Positions 33,990-42,520 of a stretch of 64,000 nt of DNA are shown here, in pieces (the stretch's first letter is position 1; the number at the start of each line of letters is the position of its first letter). Source of the DNA: a virus. The position numbers were made by a program, and so were the translations under genes. The notes under the pieces are model-generated. The model saw only the letters and a program-made list of their open reading frames with translations, made no database searches and was not told where the DNA came from. The DNA is taken from the IMG/VR virus record IMGVR_UViG_3300031143_000003, positions 19,287-83,286 of that record. The stretch is one strand, 5' to 3'.

Positions 33990-36900
33990 TATATCACATT
34001 GTTCCCATTACGCGTTATGCCTCTACCATAGAAATCTGCGGCTATTTTCATATTCTTTGACATAGATGGTAATTCTCCACCAAACATTTCAATATGTGCA
34101 TGATCCCATCCAATGCCATCTGAGCTACCACGCTCTAGTTTAGTTGGCACTCCAGCTTTATTGTATTGATGCTGTTTATGTGACCAATCTCCACCCCAAT
34201 CGAATCCATGACTTTTAGCAATTCGTCCAAAGTCTCCCCAAAATGCGAATGCTTTGTCTCGAGTTTTTGCTTCGCCAATCTGTGCTATTGATGCTGGACT
34301 ATTACCATATGAGTATCGTAAGTCGACAACGTCTAATGCCTGTGATGCACGTTTACCAGATGCGTCTATAGCACAATGGTTACCAAATGTTATTGTTGAT
34401 GTATTATTTACAAATTTAGAGTATTGATCTTCTAATGATCTAAATGCTGTTATTATTCTAGGTTGCCATCCGGCTGCTTGTAATTCCGACACAACGTTAT
34501 TCCATGCAGCTTGGACTGTTGGATGCAATGCTGTTGGCGATTTAGAGGATGCTGGTCCATTTGCACCCGGGGTAGCATTTGGTGAATTTTGCCTTGTGTT
34601 TGTCGGAGGTGTTGTATATGTTACCTTCGACATTTCAGTTGATCGCATCATACCTGCTATACTAGTTGTCCAGCCACTATTGTTTATATTGTGTGAAACT
34701 GTTGTTACCTGAAATACAACCTTTCCTTTGTATCGATTTGGTAGCATTCCGCCTTCATCAATCGTATCCAGCATTATTGCATTTCCCATGTATATACCAG
34801 CAAGACCTTCTAATTCAAAGTCGCATTGTATTGGTATAGGTGGCATGAAGCCAGGATTATCAACATTATTTTGAAAGATTATTTTGTCAACATATTCAGC
34901 AGCCTTATTTTGTGCAGACTGTTGATCTATTCCATATACTAGACTCTTCCAAGCTGATAGTATTAGATCATTTTTGGGGTTTGCTGCCTCAATTGGTTCA
35001 TCCGTATTCTTTGGCTTAGGAGGCGAGGTCATATTCAATGAATCATAAATCGGTGTTGCTGGGTCATTATATAAACTAAATGCAGACGTACCAACATATT
35101 CTCCGGCATTAGCGGATGATGCGGCTATATATGCTGCAGTTTGAACGCCTTTTGGTAGTTTCGACGATAAGTTGACATTTTTAATTATACCTAGATTGGT
35201 CCTAAATGTGTATACAGATAGTCGCGAATTATCTCTAATTTCAGCTGCATTTGGTGTCATATTTAAGTCAATAACTGATATTTTCCTTGGGTCATTCGCA
35301 TTGTTTTGAATATGAAAATCCCATGGATTACCACAGGCCTTGTTAACATCGTCTAATATACTATGTATATATTTGTTTAGTTCAGACTTGTTTGCATGGT
35401 ATTTCTGCAATAGCATGTCAATATTTAGCCATACACCAGACAATTGACCTCTTCCATTCTCTTTCAAGTATGGTGCAGATTTGGTCGCAACGACATTATA
35501 TCCGTTTAGGAAATTTATATTCTCTATTTTATCAAAGTTTTCTTTATTTGTCCATTCAGGTAAATTGTCACTAAACATTCCTGCTTGAGTTGGGTGGGGC
35601 ATAGCCTTATCTGATACGAGCATGCATACGTCTCTATTTACTGAGAATATATCTGGGTGTCCAAATATCTCATTTGAACTAAATAATCCATCGGCATTCA
35701 TTGTTGTACTCTTTAGCTCAGCTATTTTTGATCCAGATGTTCCCCTTGGGAATGTCATTGATAGCATTGATTCGAAGAATTCCCATGATATGAATGTCTT
35801 TTCATCAACGTCTGTCCAAGCTTTGTCTGGATTAAAGTCTTGATCCTTTGGTACAAATACTCGCGCTCCAACAACTTGACCATTGACATCGGCTATACAT
35901 ATGTTTCTACCTGACGTTGATCTGATGAAACTATATGGTTGAACGTATGATCCACCAAATATCAATTCTGATTTTCTATTTGTTGATGATACTGCGTCTA
36001 CTCCGCTGTCCGATTGTTCACCAGTCTTGTCTGCCTCGTCAATTTCACTTGGTGACATTTGCTCGAGTTTACCACCCTCGTTGAATTTGAACTTTTCATT
36101 GACGGTTTGGTCAGATATATCGGTTGACATTAATGATAGATGCGTTAACATTGCCTCAAAATCGGCAAGAGGTGTCGAAGTTGAAGTTGTTACAGGTTTA
36201 CTAACTTCACTTTTACCAAATACATAGTCTGTGTCTGTTTTTATCGATGTTGTTACGATTTTAGCTGACATTTCATTGCTTGATATATTATGCGAATTCA
36301 TAACTGAGTTTGGACTGATTATATTTAGTGTGAATGTATATCCATTGTCACTATTTGACCAGTTGAATTTTGTTATAACGCCGACCATTGCATCATATTC
36401 ACCAACAGATGATACTGATCCACCATCAATCCCTTCAGATCCATATAGATTATCAAAACCGGTTGATTGCAACGTCTTTTTTAATATGTCTTGTTGCAGC
36501 GATTCCATTGTTGAGTCTGAATTGATTATTATCGTGGATTCATCAACATCGCTCCACCCCCATTCCAATACCAATGTTATTCCTGGCATCATATATAGTT
36601 TTTCAAACCATTCTAAATCCGATTCTGCGTATATTGTGCCCTTTATTTGCGCCGATCTGATTGATCCAAGTGTACCCTTATTTGATATTGTTATTGACTC
36701 TATTGCTGGACGTGGCTTGTTTAATCTTCCGCCGCCATATAATTTTCCGTATCCTGCGCCTTCTCCCCAACTTTCCAATTTTCCGTGTTCTGGTGGATCA
36801 GTTGTATCGATTACAGATGACTGCAATATATATGCACCTGCATTTGGAAAACCTCGTTCTTCACTGGCTGCATTTGACGTCAATTTTATCCATGGCGTAC

Positions 36901-37015
36901 GTTGCATATTTGTTCTATCATACCTATTAACTGACGCTTCGGCCATTTGTAGGTTGTCTAGTTTCTGTCTGACATTTGGGTGAACCTTATCTAGAAATAC
37001 TCCTCTATAACTCAT
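33989..37015 (-). CDS. Baseplate hub protein with C-terminal M15-like peptidase domain
   Basis: A 1008-residue protein. Most of it looks like a tail hub/spike protein: mixed beta domains with TLVLEWGWSD, FTLNIISPNS and a central 'LNGYNVVATKSAPYLKENG' region. After a proline/asparagine linker near 845, residues about 860-985 resemble peptidoglycan-cutting M15 peptidases: GWQPRIITAFRSLEDQ, SQALDVVDLRY and the closing DHAHIEMFGG with its H-x-H. The usual zinc His seven residues before the Asp is replaced by Lys, so activity is uncertain. By position it would be the analogue of the T4 gp27/gp5 hub that digests the cell wall on entry. Confidence 0.8.
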   Translation of the reverse strand: MSYRGVFLDKVHPNVRQKLDNLQMAEASVNRYDRTNMQRTPWIKLTSNAASEERGFPNAGAYILQSSVIDTTDPPEHGKLESWGEGAGYGKLYGGGRLNKPRPAIESITISNKGTLGSIRSAQIKGTIYAESDLEWFEKLYMMPGITLVLEWGWSDVDESTIIINSDSTMESLQQDILKKTLQSTGFDNLYGSEGIDGGSVSSVGEYDAMVGVITKFNWSNSDNGYTFTLNIISPNSVMNSHNISSNEMSAKIVTTSIKTDTDYVFGKSEVSKPVTTSTSTPLADFEAMLTHLSLMSTDISDQTVNEKFKFNEGGKLEQMSPSEIDEADKTGEQSDSGVDAVSSTNRKSELIFGGSYVQPYSFIRSTSGRNICIADVNGQVVGARVFVPKDQDFNPDKAWTDVDEKTFISWEFFESMLSMTFPRGTSGSKIAELKSTTMNADGLFSSNEIFGHPDIFSVNRDVCMLVSDKAMPHPTQAGMFSDNLPEWTNKENFDKIENINFLNGYNVVATKSAPYLKENGRGQLSGVWLNIDMLLQKYHANKSELNKYIHSILDDVNKACGNPWDFHIQNNANDPRKISVIDLNMTPNAAEIRDNSRLSVYTFRTNLGIIKNVNLSSKLPKGVQTAAYIAASSANAGEYVGTSAFSLYNDPATPIYDSLNMTSPPKPKNTDEPIEAANPKNDLILSAWKSLVYGIDQQSAQNKAAEYVDKIIFQNNVDNPGFMPPIPIQCDFELEGLAGIYMGNAIMLDTIDEGGMLPNRYKGKVVFQVTTVSHNINNSGWTTSIAGMMRSTEMSKVTYTTPPTNTRQNSPNATPGANGPASSKSPTALHPTVQAAWNNVVSELQAAGWQPRIITAFRSLEDQYSKFVNNTSTITFGNHCAIDASGKRASQALDVVDLRYSYGNSPASIAQIGEAKTRDKAFAFWGDFGRIAKSHGFDWGGDWSHKQHQYNKAGVPTKLERGSSDGIGWDHAHIEMFGGELPSMSKNMKIAADFYGRGITRNGNNVI

Positions 37016-37018
37016 ATA

Positions 37019-37318
37019 CTATCCTTTTTGATTGGCTTCCAATTTTGCAATAAATGCAGATGTGTCCATTGGTATACGTAATCTTATTCCTGATTCGATT
37101 TGCATCGATCCCTTACCAAGGTTATTTGATACGGCTATTATCCACCACTTAGATATATCGTTATAGAATCGATTGGCTAATATATCTAATCTATCGCCTG
37201 CCTTTGAAATGACATATAAATCGTTTGATGATGGAGGGATGACTGGATAAATGGTTGATTTGACAAACTTATTGCCGTCATCATCATTGTTTATGCCACT
37301 ATGCTTATATCTGCTCAT
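37019..37318 (-). CDS. LysM-type baseplate/tail protein
   Basis: A 99-residue protein dominated by one LysM-like fold: DLYVISKAGDRLDILANRFYND, then WWIIAVSNNLGKG and IESGIRLRIPMD. Small LysM proteins at this position (T4 gp53, P2 gpX) join the tail tube, hub and baseplate. It lies between the 476-aa tail protein and the hub with spacers of 3-6 bases. Confidence 0.82.
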   Translation of the reverse strand: MSRYKHSGINNDDDGNKFVKSTIYPVIPPSSNDLYVISKAGDRLDILANRFYNDISKWWIIAVSNNLGKGSMQIESGIRLRIPMDTSAFIAKLEANQKG

Positions 37319-37324
37319 ATCAAG

Positions 37325-38755
37325 TTATTCCTTTGGTATATCTGCTAACCATTCATTTGGTCCAAAATATGTTCTTGTTCTATCGTTTAGTCGTTTAGTA
37401 CCAAGTTGTGTCGGTAATTCATTTTCAATGGTTTGATATGATACTTCAACCTTAAATGCGCGGGGCAATGTTACACCGTCCAATATTGGTTCTTCAGCTG
37501 TAGCACCTTTCATCTTCTTGTCCTTTGATTTGAACTTATCTTTGATTTTAGCTATGGCACCGGCTAAACCAGCTTTTTCACGAAGTGTTAGTGATTTACC
37601 ATTTTTATCAGATAATCCCAATTCCCATGGTAGATCTAGATATGGAGTAATTGATACAGACACAATATATCCTTCTTCATCCTGTATATAGTTTCCAACT
37701 GACAATCTTGCCAATGGGGAAATCATTCTATAGTTATTATTGAATATTGGTGCAGTCATTCCTGACAATACATTTAATTTTTGATACATTCCCTTTAGTC
37801 CAAGATAACTGATCGCAAACACATCAAACCCAATTGTTATTGGTGCTCTACTGAACGATTTGTATGTGTGGAATGGATCTGGTCGACCAATATATGTCTT
37901 TGAATCCCATCCAGCATTGAAGCTGTTTGTTAATCCAGATAGGTTTATACCTCTAAATTCTAGTCTATCTGATCCATCTATATTTTCAAATGATATTGGG
38001 ATCATTGCGCGTTTAGCTTGTGGCGTGAATAGTTTATCGTCTGCTGAATTGTATTTGTCATAGTTTCCAGCTGAATATGTTCCTAATCCAAACGTATTTA
38101 CCAAGTCAAGTTTGCCTGCATAGTTACCATCCTCTCTAGTTTTGGATAGTATCGCAGCGATATTTTTGACGTTTGGCTTACCACTAAATGCCTTAATTAG
38201 ACGTGCCATTACAGGTATTTTTGTCGATATGAACGAGTATTCAGAGCTAGTATATAGTTTAAATAACAGTTGAGCTCCAACGAATGCTATTCCACGTGGA
38301 GACACAATTGACTTTGCTAACCTTGCAATATCAAATATTGTTCTATCAACTCGTTCAGCTAATCCACCTAATATTGGATTATCGCCTAATTCTTCAGTAC
38401 CCCATTTTTGAACCTTTGTCTTATGTTTCTTAGCTGGTCGTTGTATACCTCTAAGTATATACGGCTCACGAACGGTATATAACATACTGGTTTGCGATGA
38501 GTCCGTTTGCAAATTAAACTTTGAATATATGCCAGTAAGTCGAGATGATTGTAGATCATATATGAAGCTGTTTGGCTTTTCACTTAGCATATTTACGGTA
38601 TCACCATATCTATTTGCAGTGTTCCATTCACTTGTGTAGTTTCGTATATGTGATCCATCTTCAGCGTAGTGGACTTCATTTGCAATTATCTTAGTTATAC
38701 TACCCTTGTTTGCATTGTAGTATGATAATAAATCTGATTGTATATTTATTGGCAT
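37325..38755 (-). CDS. Tail/baseplate structural protein (476 aa)
   Basis: A 476-residue protein between the tape measure and the LysM gene. By synteny with myophages such as Mu and T4 this is where tail tube-baseplate junction proteins lie (T4 gp48/gp54; Mu gp43). Sequence shows a helical middle (NPILGGLAERVDRTIFDIARL) and beta-rich ends (GYIVSVSITPYLDL, FKVEVSYQTIEN). Exact counterpart not established. It is coupled to the tape measure gene by TAATG. Confidence 0.75.
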   Translation of the reverse strand: MPINIQSDLLSYYNANKGSITKIIANEVHYAEDGSHIRNYTSEWNTANRYGDTVNMLSEKPNSFIYDLQSSRLTGIYSKFNLQTDSSQTSMLYTVREPYILRGIQRPAKKHKTKVQKWGTEELGDNPILGGLAERVDRTIFDIARLAKSIVSPRGIAFVGAQLLFKLYTSSEYSFISTKIPVMARLIKAFSGKPNVKNIAAILSKTREDGNYAGKLDLVNTFGLGTYSAGNYDKYNSADDKLFTPQAKRAMIPISFENIDGSDRLEFRGINLSGLTNSFNAGWDSKTYIGRPDPFHTYKSFSRAPITIGFDVFAISYLGLKGMYQKLNVLSGMTAPIFNNNYRMISPLARLSVGNYIQDEEGYIVSVSITPYLDLPWELGLSDKNGKSLTLREKAGLAGAIAKIKDKFKSKDKKMKGATAEEPILDGVTLPRAFKVEVSYQTIENELPTQLGTKRLNDRTRTYFGPNEWLADIPKE

Positions 38756-40617
38756 TATCCTACCCCAATGTCTAACTTATTTAACGCCAATGTTTCAGCT
38801 ATTTTTGTTCCATCTAATTCGATTGTTTTTCCTTCCATTACCAATCCAATTAATCTGTCCAATCTTGCAACAATTGCCGATGATGCATCTCCACCAGATC
38901 CAGATGGGCCATCAAATAGTTTTGTTCCACCAAGTAGAATATCATCCTTTCTGAATTTTATTGGCTGTTTGCCAGGACGCATTATAAAGTCATCAACCAT
39001 TCCTGCCTCAGATCTAGCTTGTTTTTCTGACGCGTTATCGGAAATGTCCATTCCTGCTAATGCAATTTGCGCTGACATGGCCATTCCACCTGGCGCTGTG
39101 TATTTCATAATGGTTGCAAGTGTTCGTTGCACAAATCCTGTCTTATCGTATTCTGCAGTAACATTTTCGCCGGCTTCATTTTTGCCAGTTGTTGACCCAA
39201 GACCAGTCCAGCTAGTAAACGTCCGTGCTAATGCCTCAACTCCTGGTGCAACTCGCTGCGATATTGCCTGCCCTATTCCTGCCAATTGTGAGGCTATAGC
39301 TTCTTTTGCGTTATCCATGCCTGTTGCAACTGATTCTAGTCCTGCTGCAACTGCTGCTTGTCCACTAGCTTCACTTTTCAATTGTGATCCAGCTAATTCA
39401 GCTATACTCATGCCAGTTGCTGCAGCTATTGCGTCCTGCTGTATTAGATCCATCTTCGATATGTCACCAACTTGGTTCCGAATCAATTCGGCTGCATCTC
39501 CAAATTTACCAGCGAGTTGTAATCTTCTAGCTTCGTCGAAGTTTAACTGTTTACCAGTTAATACTTGTGCTTCAAATTGTGCCTCTATCGATGATTCAAT
39601 ATCCAGCATTCCTTTTGCAATATCTCTGGCCTTTGACATAGATATACCTAGTCTAGTTGTAGCAGCAACTTGTTTAACTAGTTCATCCGTCTGACCCTTA
39701 TACATTATTCTAATATCTGTACCAATATTAGCAATTTTTGATGTTATTTCGCGACCAGATACTTGTAATTTATTGTGCTTGTTTTGATCTGATATAACGT
39801 CTTCTAATGTTGATCTGTATTTTGATAGGGACATGCCATTTTGTGTAGTGAACGCTAGTAATTTACCAGCAGCTTCAGTTGACAGTCCCAATAGTTTTAC
39901 AGATGTTTTTATTTGTTTTTGGAAGTCTAGCGTGATATTTGGTAAATATCCTAGTTCAGATCGTAATGTAGATACCGACTCCTTGATTTTCTCATATAGG
40001 CCATCGCTTACACCCTTATGCAATACCTTATTCATCTCAGCTGCATTGTCTGCAGATAGTCCGAATTCCTTACGCAATCCCTTGACTTCTTGATTGAACT
40101 TCTCACCCATAGCAATGAGTTTAACAAGTAGTACAATTATACCAATGATAATTGCTGCAATTGCAAAAATTGGATTAGCCATCATTGTTGCAGTAAGTGC
40201 TCTGAATCCAGACATACCCGATTTGGTGAATGATGCGAATGATTTCTTTGCCGCCTTAGCCCCTTCAGTAACATACTTTGACATAGACTTTCCGACCAAT
40301 GGAATTCTATCCGTGAAGCCAGTCATGCTCGCCGCCATGTCATCAATGTTTTCATTGAATTTTTCTTGTGTCTTTTGTAGTTTCTTAAGTAGATCTGCGT
40401 TTGATTTGGTGAGCTTGTTTACAGCTTCGCCCAACTCAACTTCTCGCATAGATAGATCGACCATTTCCTGCTTAAGATCTCTAGCCTTAAGTGTTCGCTT
40501 ATCCATGTCAGCATATGCAATTCGCTGCTTTTCAAGATTTGCTGAAATATCGGTCTGGAGGCTTGCAAGTTCGCGTGCAATTTCAACGGACGAGTTATAT
40601 GAACTTTCTTTGCCCAT
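38755..40617 (-). CDS. Tail tape measure protein
   Basis: A 620-residue protein that would set tail length, close to T4 gp29 (590). Residues 1-95 are a charged coiled coil with many heptads; 149-169 (PIFAIAAIIIGIIVLLVKLIA) is a membrane-type segment expected in tape measures; the rest is helical with alanine-rich stretches (GQAAVAAGLESVATG). Its position just after the frameshifted tail-assembly region and before baseplate genes agrees. Confidence 0.87.
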   Translation of the reverse strand: MGKESSYNSSVEIARELASLQTDISANLEKQRIAYADMDKRTLKARDLKQEMVDLSMREVELGEAVNKLTKSNADLLKKLQKTQEKFNENIDDMAASMTGFTDRIPLVGKSMSKYVTEGAKAAKKSFASFTKSGMSGFRALTATMMANPIFAIAAIIIGIIVLLVKLIAMGEKFNQEVKGLRKEFGLSADNAAEMNKVLHKGVSDGLYEKIKESVSTLRSELGYLPNITLDFQKQIKTSVKLLGLSTEAAGKLLAFTTQNGMSLSKYRSTLEDVISDQNKHNKLQVSGREITSKIANIGTDIRIMYKGQTDELVKQVAATTRLGISMSKARDIAKGMLDIESSIEAQFEAQVLTGKQLNFDEARRLQLAGKFGDAAELIRNQVGDISKMDLIQQDAIAAATGMSIAELAGSQLKSEASGQAAVAAGLESVATGMDNAKEAIASQLAGIGQAISQRVAPGVEALARTFTSWTGLGSTTGKNEAGENVTAEYDKTGFVQRTLATIMKYTAPGGMAMSAQIALAGMDISDNASEKQARSEAGMVDDFIMRPGKQPIKFRKDDILLGGTKLFDGPSGSGGDASSAIVARLDRLIGLVMEGKTIELDGTKIAETLALNKLDIGVG

Positions 40618-40618
40618 G

Positions 40619-40798
40619 CTAATTTATCCCGTATTTTTTATTGACCTTCTCGATGTTTGATTGCAATGCCTTGGCATCTTTTACGAGCTTATTGTACTCA
40701 ATAAAAAATGCAGGATTTTCTTTTCGTAGACGCGCAACCTCTTTATATTGTCCGTGTCCAGCAAAAAAGCCAATTATTAGTGATATTATCTTTACCAT
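40619..40798 (-). CDS. Small protein with hydrophobic N-terminus (59 aa)
   Basis: A 59-residue ORF starting MVKIISLIIGFFAGHGQ, hydrophobic for the first 14 residues, then charged helix (KEVARLRKENPAFF, KNLVKDAKAL-like). AGGGGAA precedes the ATG, and a late-type motif lies 30 bases upstream. It sits one base before the tape measure start. It could be a membrane-anchored or tail-tip peptide; family unknown. Confidence 0.68.
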   Translation of the reverse strand: MVKIISLIIGFFAGHGQYKEVARLRKENPAFFIEYNKLVKDAKALQSNIEKVNKKYGIN

Positions 40799-40827
40799 TG
40801 TATTCCCCTATTGTGATCATAGTTTAA

Positions 40828-40837
40828 TATAAATATA
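40828..40837 (-). promoter_or_regulatory. Late-type-like motif before tape measure region
   Basis: Sense strand ATATATTTATA, sharing the TATTTATA core, 30 bases before the 59-aa gene that precedes the tape measure. Confidence 0.4.
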
Positions 40838-40847
40838 TGGTTATACA

Positions 40848-41051
40848 CTAATGGCTTGCGCTTTCAGCACTTTTGATTGCATTTTCCTGTTCTGTATTCC
40901 AAGATTGTATTTCTAGTATGTAAAAGCGTCTCATCCAAATTGGCATGTTGTAGACGTCATTCCAAGAAAATCCACCTTGACCATGGAAAGCCAATGTGAA
41001 AATTTCCTTGTGTATTTTGGGCCTTTGGTTAAGACCCTGGCCAAAAAAAGT
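40848..41051 (-). CDS. Frameshift extension of the gp26-like gene (gp51-like)
   Basis: This frame is open for 67 codons but has no usable start until a late ATG. It opens one codon before a T7 run (41043-41049 on the opposite strand) near the end of the gp26-like gene, and its own upstream TAG and the zero-frame TAA bracket a window of about 20 bases. It encodes EIFTLAFHGQGGFSW, VYNMPIWMRRFYI. A +1 (or -2) shift at the T run would fuse it to the gp26-like protein, as in gpG-gpGT tail assembly chaperones located before tape measure genes. A TTG start after AAGGAA is the alternative. Confidence 0.65.
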   Translation of the reverse strand, partial: TFFGQGLNQRPKIHKEIFTLAFHGQGGFSWNDVYNMPIWMRRFYILEIQSWNTEQENAIKSAESASH

Positions 41052-41877
41052 CTAGACCGATTGGCAACGGTATTTCACTGTAATAGTCAAACTCTGGTAG
41101 GTCTATTGCAATGGTTAGATCTACATCTGGCTGAACCTTTGCCATATATTTCCTAAGGGCAAGTGAGTCTTGGGAAAGCATAGTTGTATCAACAAAGTCT
41201 CGTATTGCCTTATTTGAATCATCACCATCTATTGATGTTATTATATATTTTAATCTAGTTGATAGTTCACGACTGACCAATAGTCCACCCTTTGTGTTTT
41301 TCTTTTGTCGTAATACTTCAGCTTGTATTGATCGTTCATCGCGACTTGTCATAATCTTAAATGTTATATCTAATCCAGACGTTGGTAGCTTAAAATCTAT
41401 ACAATTGCCATTAGCAAACACTGTTTCGTCAAACTCTACGTCCTTTAGTTGAGTTAAGTCAACTACCATACTATGTGGTTCGTCTAAATCTAAATCAGGT
41501 ATTTCAACAGATATTGGATAATCTTTACCATAACCAAGAACTCTTGCTGCAACCATTACTGCGTTTTTATCGCCGACAATTAGATCATCATATTCAAATG
41601 GTTCACCTTCTCCACTTCCAACGATCAATGCCTTGAATAGTTTGTCTAATGCTAATCCACGCTTAACCAATGATTGCGACGCTAAAATGTCTTCCTCTTT
41701 GGCTGTCATGTATTTCATTTCGATTGTACCACATCTGAGTGGGTGTCCTTCGACATATAATAATCCCTTCGATGGTAGATCTATGATTTCAGTTGGGAAT
41801 CCTGCAGCTTTTGTTGCTTTTGCAGATGATTGACTAATAAGTCTATCTTTTAGTTGGCTGTCTGTTAAATTTGACAT
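41029..41877 (-). CDS. 26: T4 gp26-like baseplate/tail assembly protein
   Basis: About 282 residues matching the 'T4 bacteriophage base plate protein' family (gp26): FPTEIIDLPSKGLLY, IEMKYMTAKEEDILAS, KLFKALIVGSG, DDLIVGDKNAVMVAARVLGYG. T4 has gene 26 followed by 51; here the next frame continues in place of 51. I prefer the ATG at 41877 (MSNLTD), which has GGAGAG upstream, to 41892. Its 3' end contains the proposed frameshift site. A late-type motif lies 46 bases upstream. Confidence 0.85.
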   Translation of the reverse strand: MSNLTDSQLKDRLISQSSAKATKAAGFPTEIIDLPSKGLLYVEGHPLRCGTIEMKYMTAKEEDILASQSLVKRGLALDKLFKALIVGSGEGEPFEYDDLIVGDKNAVMVAARVLGYGKDYPISVEIPDLDLDEPHSMVVDLTQLKDVEFDETVFANGNCIDFKLPTSGLDITFKIMTSRDERSIQAEVLRQKKNTKGGLLVSRELSTRLKYIITSIDGDDSNKAIRDFVDTTMLSQDSLALRKYMAKVQPDVDLTIAIDLPEFDYYSEIPLPIGLDFFWPGS

Positions 41878-41922
41878 GTTGTAACTCTCCATTAATGTGT
41901 AACTAATTATTTTGTTTCTTTA

Positions 41923-41933
41923 TATAAATATCA
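41923..41933 (-). promoter_or_regulatory. Late-type promoter-like motif before gp26-like gene
   Basis: Sense strand TGATATTTATA immediately after a terminator and a TATGTCA box, 46 bases before the gp26-like start. Confidence 0.55.
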
Positions 41934-41938
41934 TGACA

Positions 41939-41973
41939 TAAAAAAATCTCCCCAACATAAATGTCAGAGAGAT
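41939..41973 (-). terminator. Terminator after tail tube gene
   Basis: In the minus-strand RNA, 41973-41967 (AUCUCUC) pairs with 41952-41946 (GGGAGAU) with one wobble, followed by seven U. It lies 26 bases after the gp19 stop and would limit read-through into the gp26-like gene. Confidence 0.7.
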
Positions 41974-41998
41974 CCTTTGCCCTACTAAGTAGCGATTA

Positions 41999-42490
41999 TT
42001 AGTAGTGTAATATAGCGAAATCATAGGCTAAACTAATGGATAATTCCATTACGCTGTCACCATTTGCCCAGTCTAGATCTCCGCCAGTAACTGCGGTTAT
42101 CATTGCGCCTTTGATTTCCCATTCTTCAACTTTATCACCAATTGGTCCAAGTATCTGAATTGTTAAATCCTTCTTATATAGATCTGCATATCCAGCTCTA
42201 CCGGTTACAGATTCATATCCTAGTCTAACCCATTCCATTGCAGCTTGAGCTGCTGATGGTACAATTGGGTCATATAGAACTATGTCCATATCTTCCCAAG
42301 TTGCAGCGCCTTGAATCTTACGCTTTGTGTTAATGTGATCAAGTGTAATTGTTCCAAATTTTACACTTGGACGAGCCGCCTTCTTAATCATAAAAGAAGG
42401 AATACCGTCAACCAATAGAATAAATCTATTTTGTGTTTTAGGTTGAAACTTCTTAAACATTAATTCATTTGGGTCTATTAAATTAGCCAT
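41999..42490 (-). CDS. 19: Tail tube protein gp19
   Basis: A 163-residue tube protein, identical in length to T4 gp19. The family features are MANLIDPNEL, QNRFILLVDGIPSF, WEDMDIVLYDPIVPSAAQA and the C-terminal GDLDWANGDSVMELSISLAYD. It polymerises inside the sheath to form the DNA channel. GAGGAGAT precedes the start, with a late-type motif 20 bases upstream. It is followed by a terminator. Confidence 0.95.
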   Translation of the reverse strand: MANLIDPNELMFKKFQPKTQNRFILLVDGIPSFMIKKAARPSVKFGTITLDHINTKRKIQGAATWEDMDIVLYDPIVPSAAQAAMEWVRLGYESVTGRAGYADLYKKDLTIQILGPIGDKVEEWEIKGAMITAVTGGDLDWANGDSVMELSISLAYDFAILHY

Positions 42491-42509
42491 TTGCTTATCT
42501 CCTCTTTAT

Positions 42510-42520
42510 TATAAATATCT
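42510..42520 (-). promoter_or_regulatory. Late-type promoter-like motif before gp19
   Basis: Sense strand AGATATTTATA, 20 bases before the gp19 start, overlapping the end of the sheath gene's stop codon. This would give extra transcription of the abundant tube protein. Confidence 0.5.

Noticed and set aside
38738-39694. Long plus-strand open frame of 318 codons
   Set aside because: Antisense to the tape measure gene; composition reflects the complementary codons and there is no supporting domain or ribosome site.
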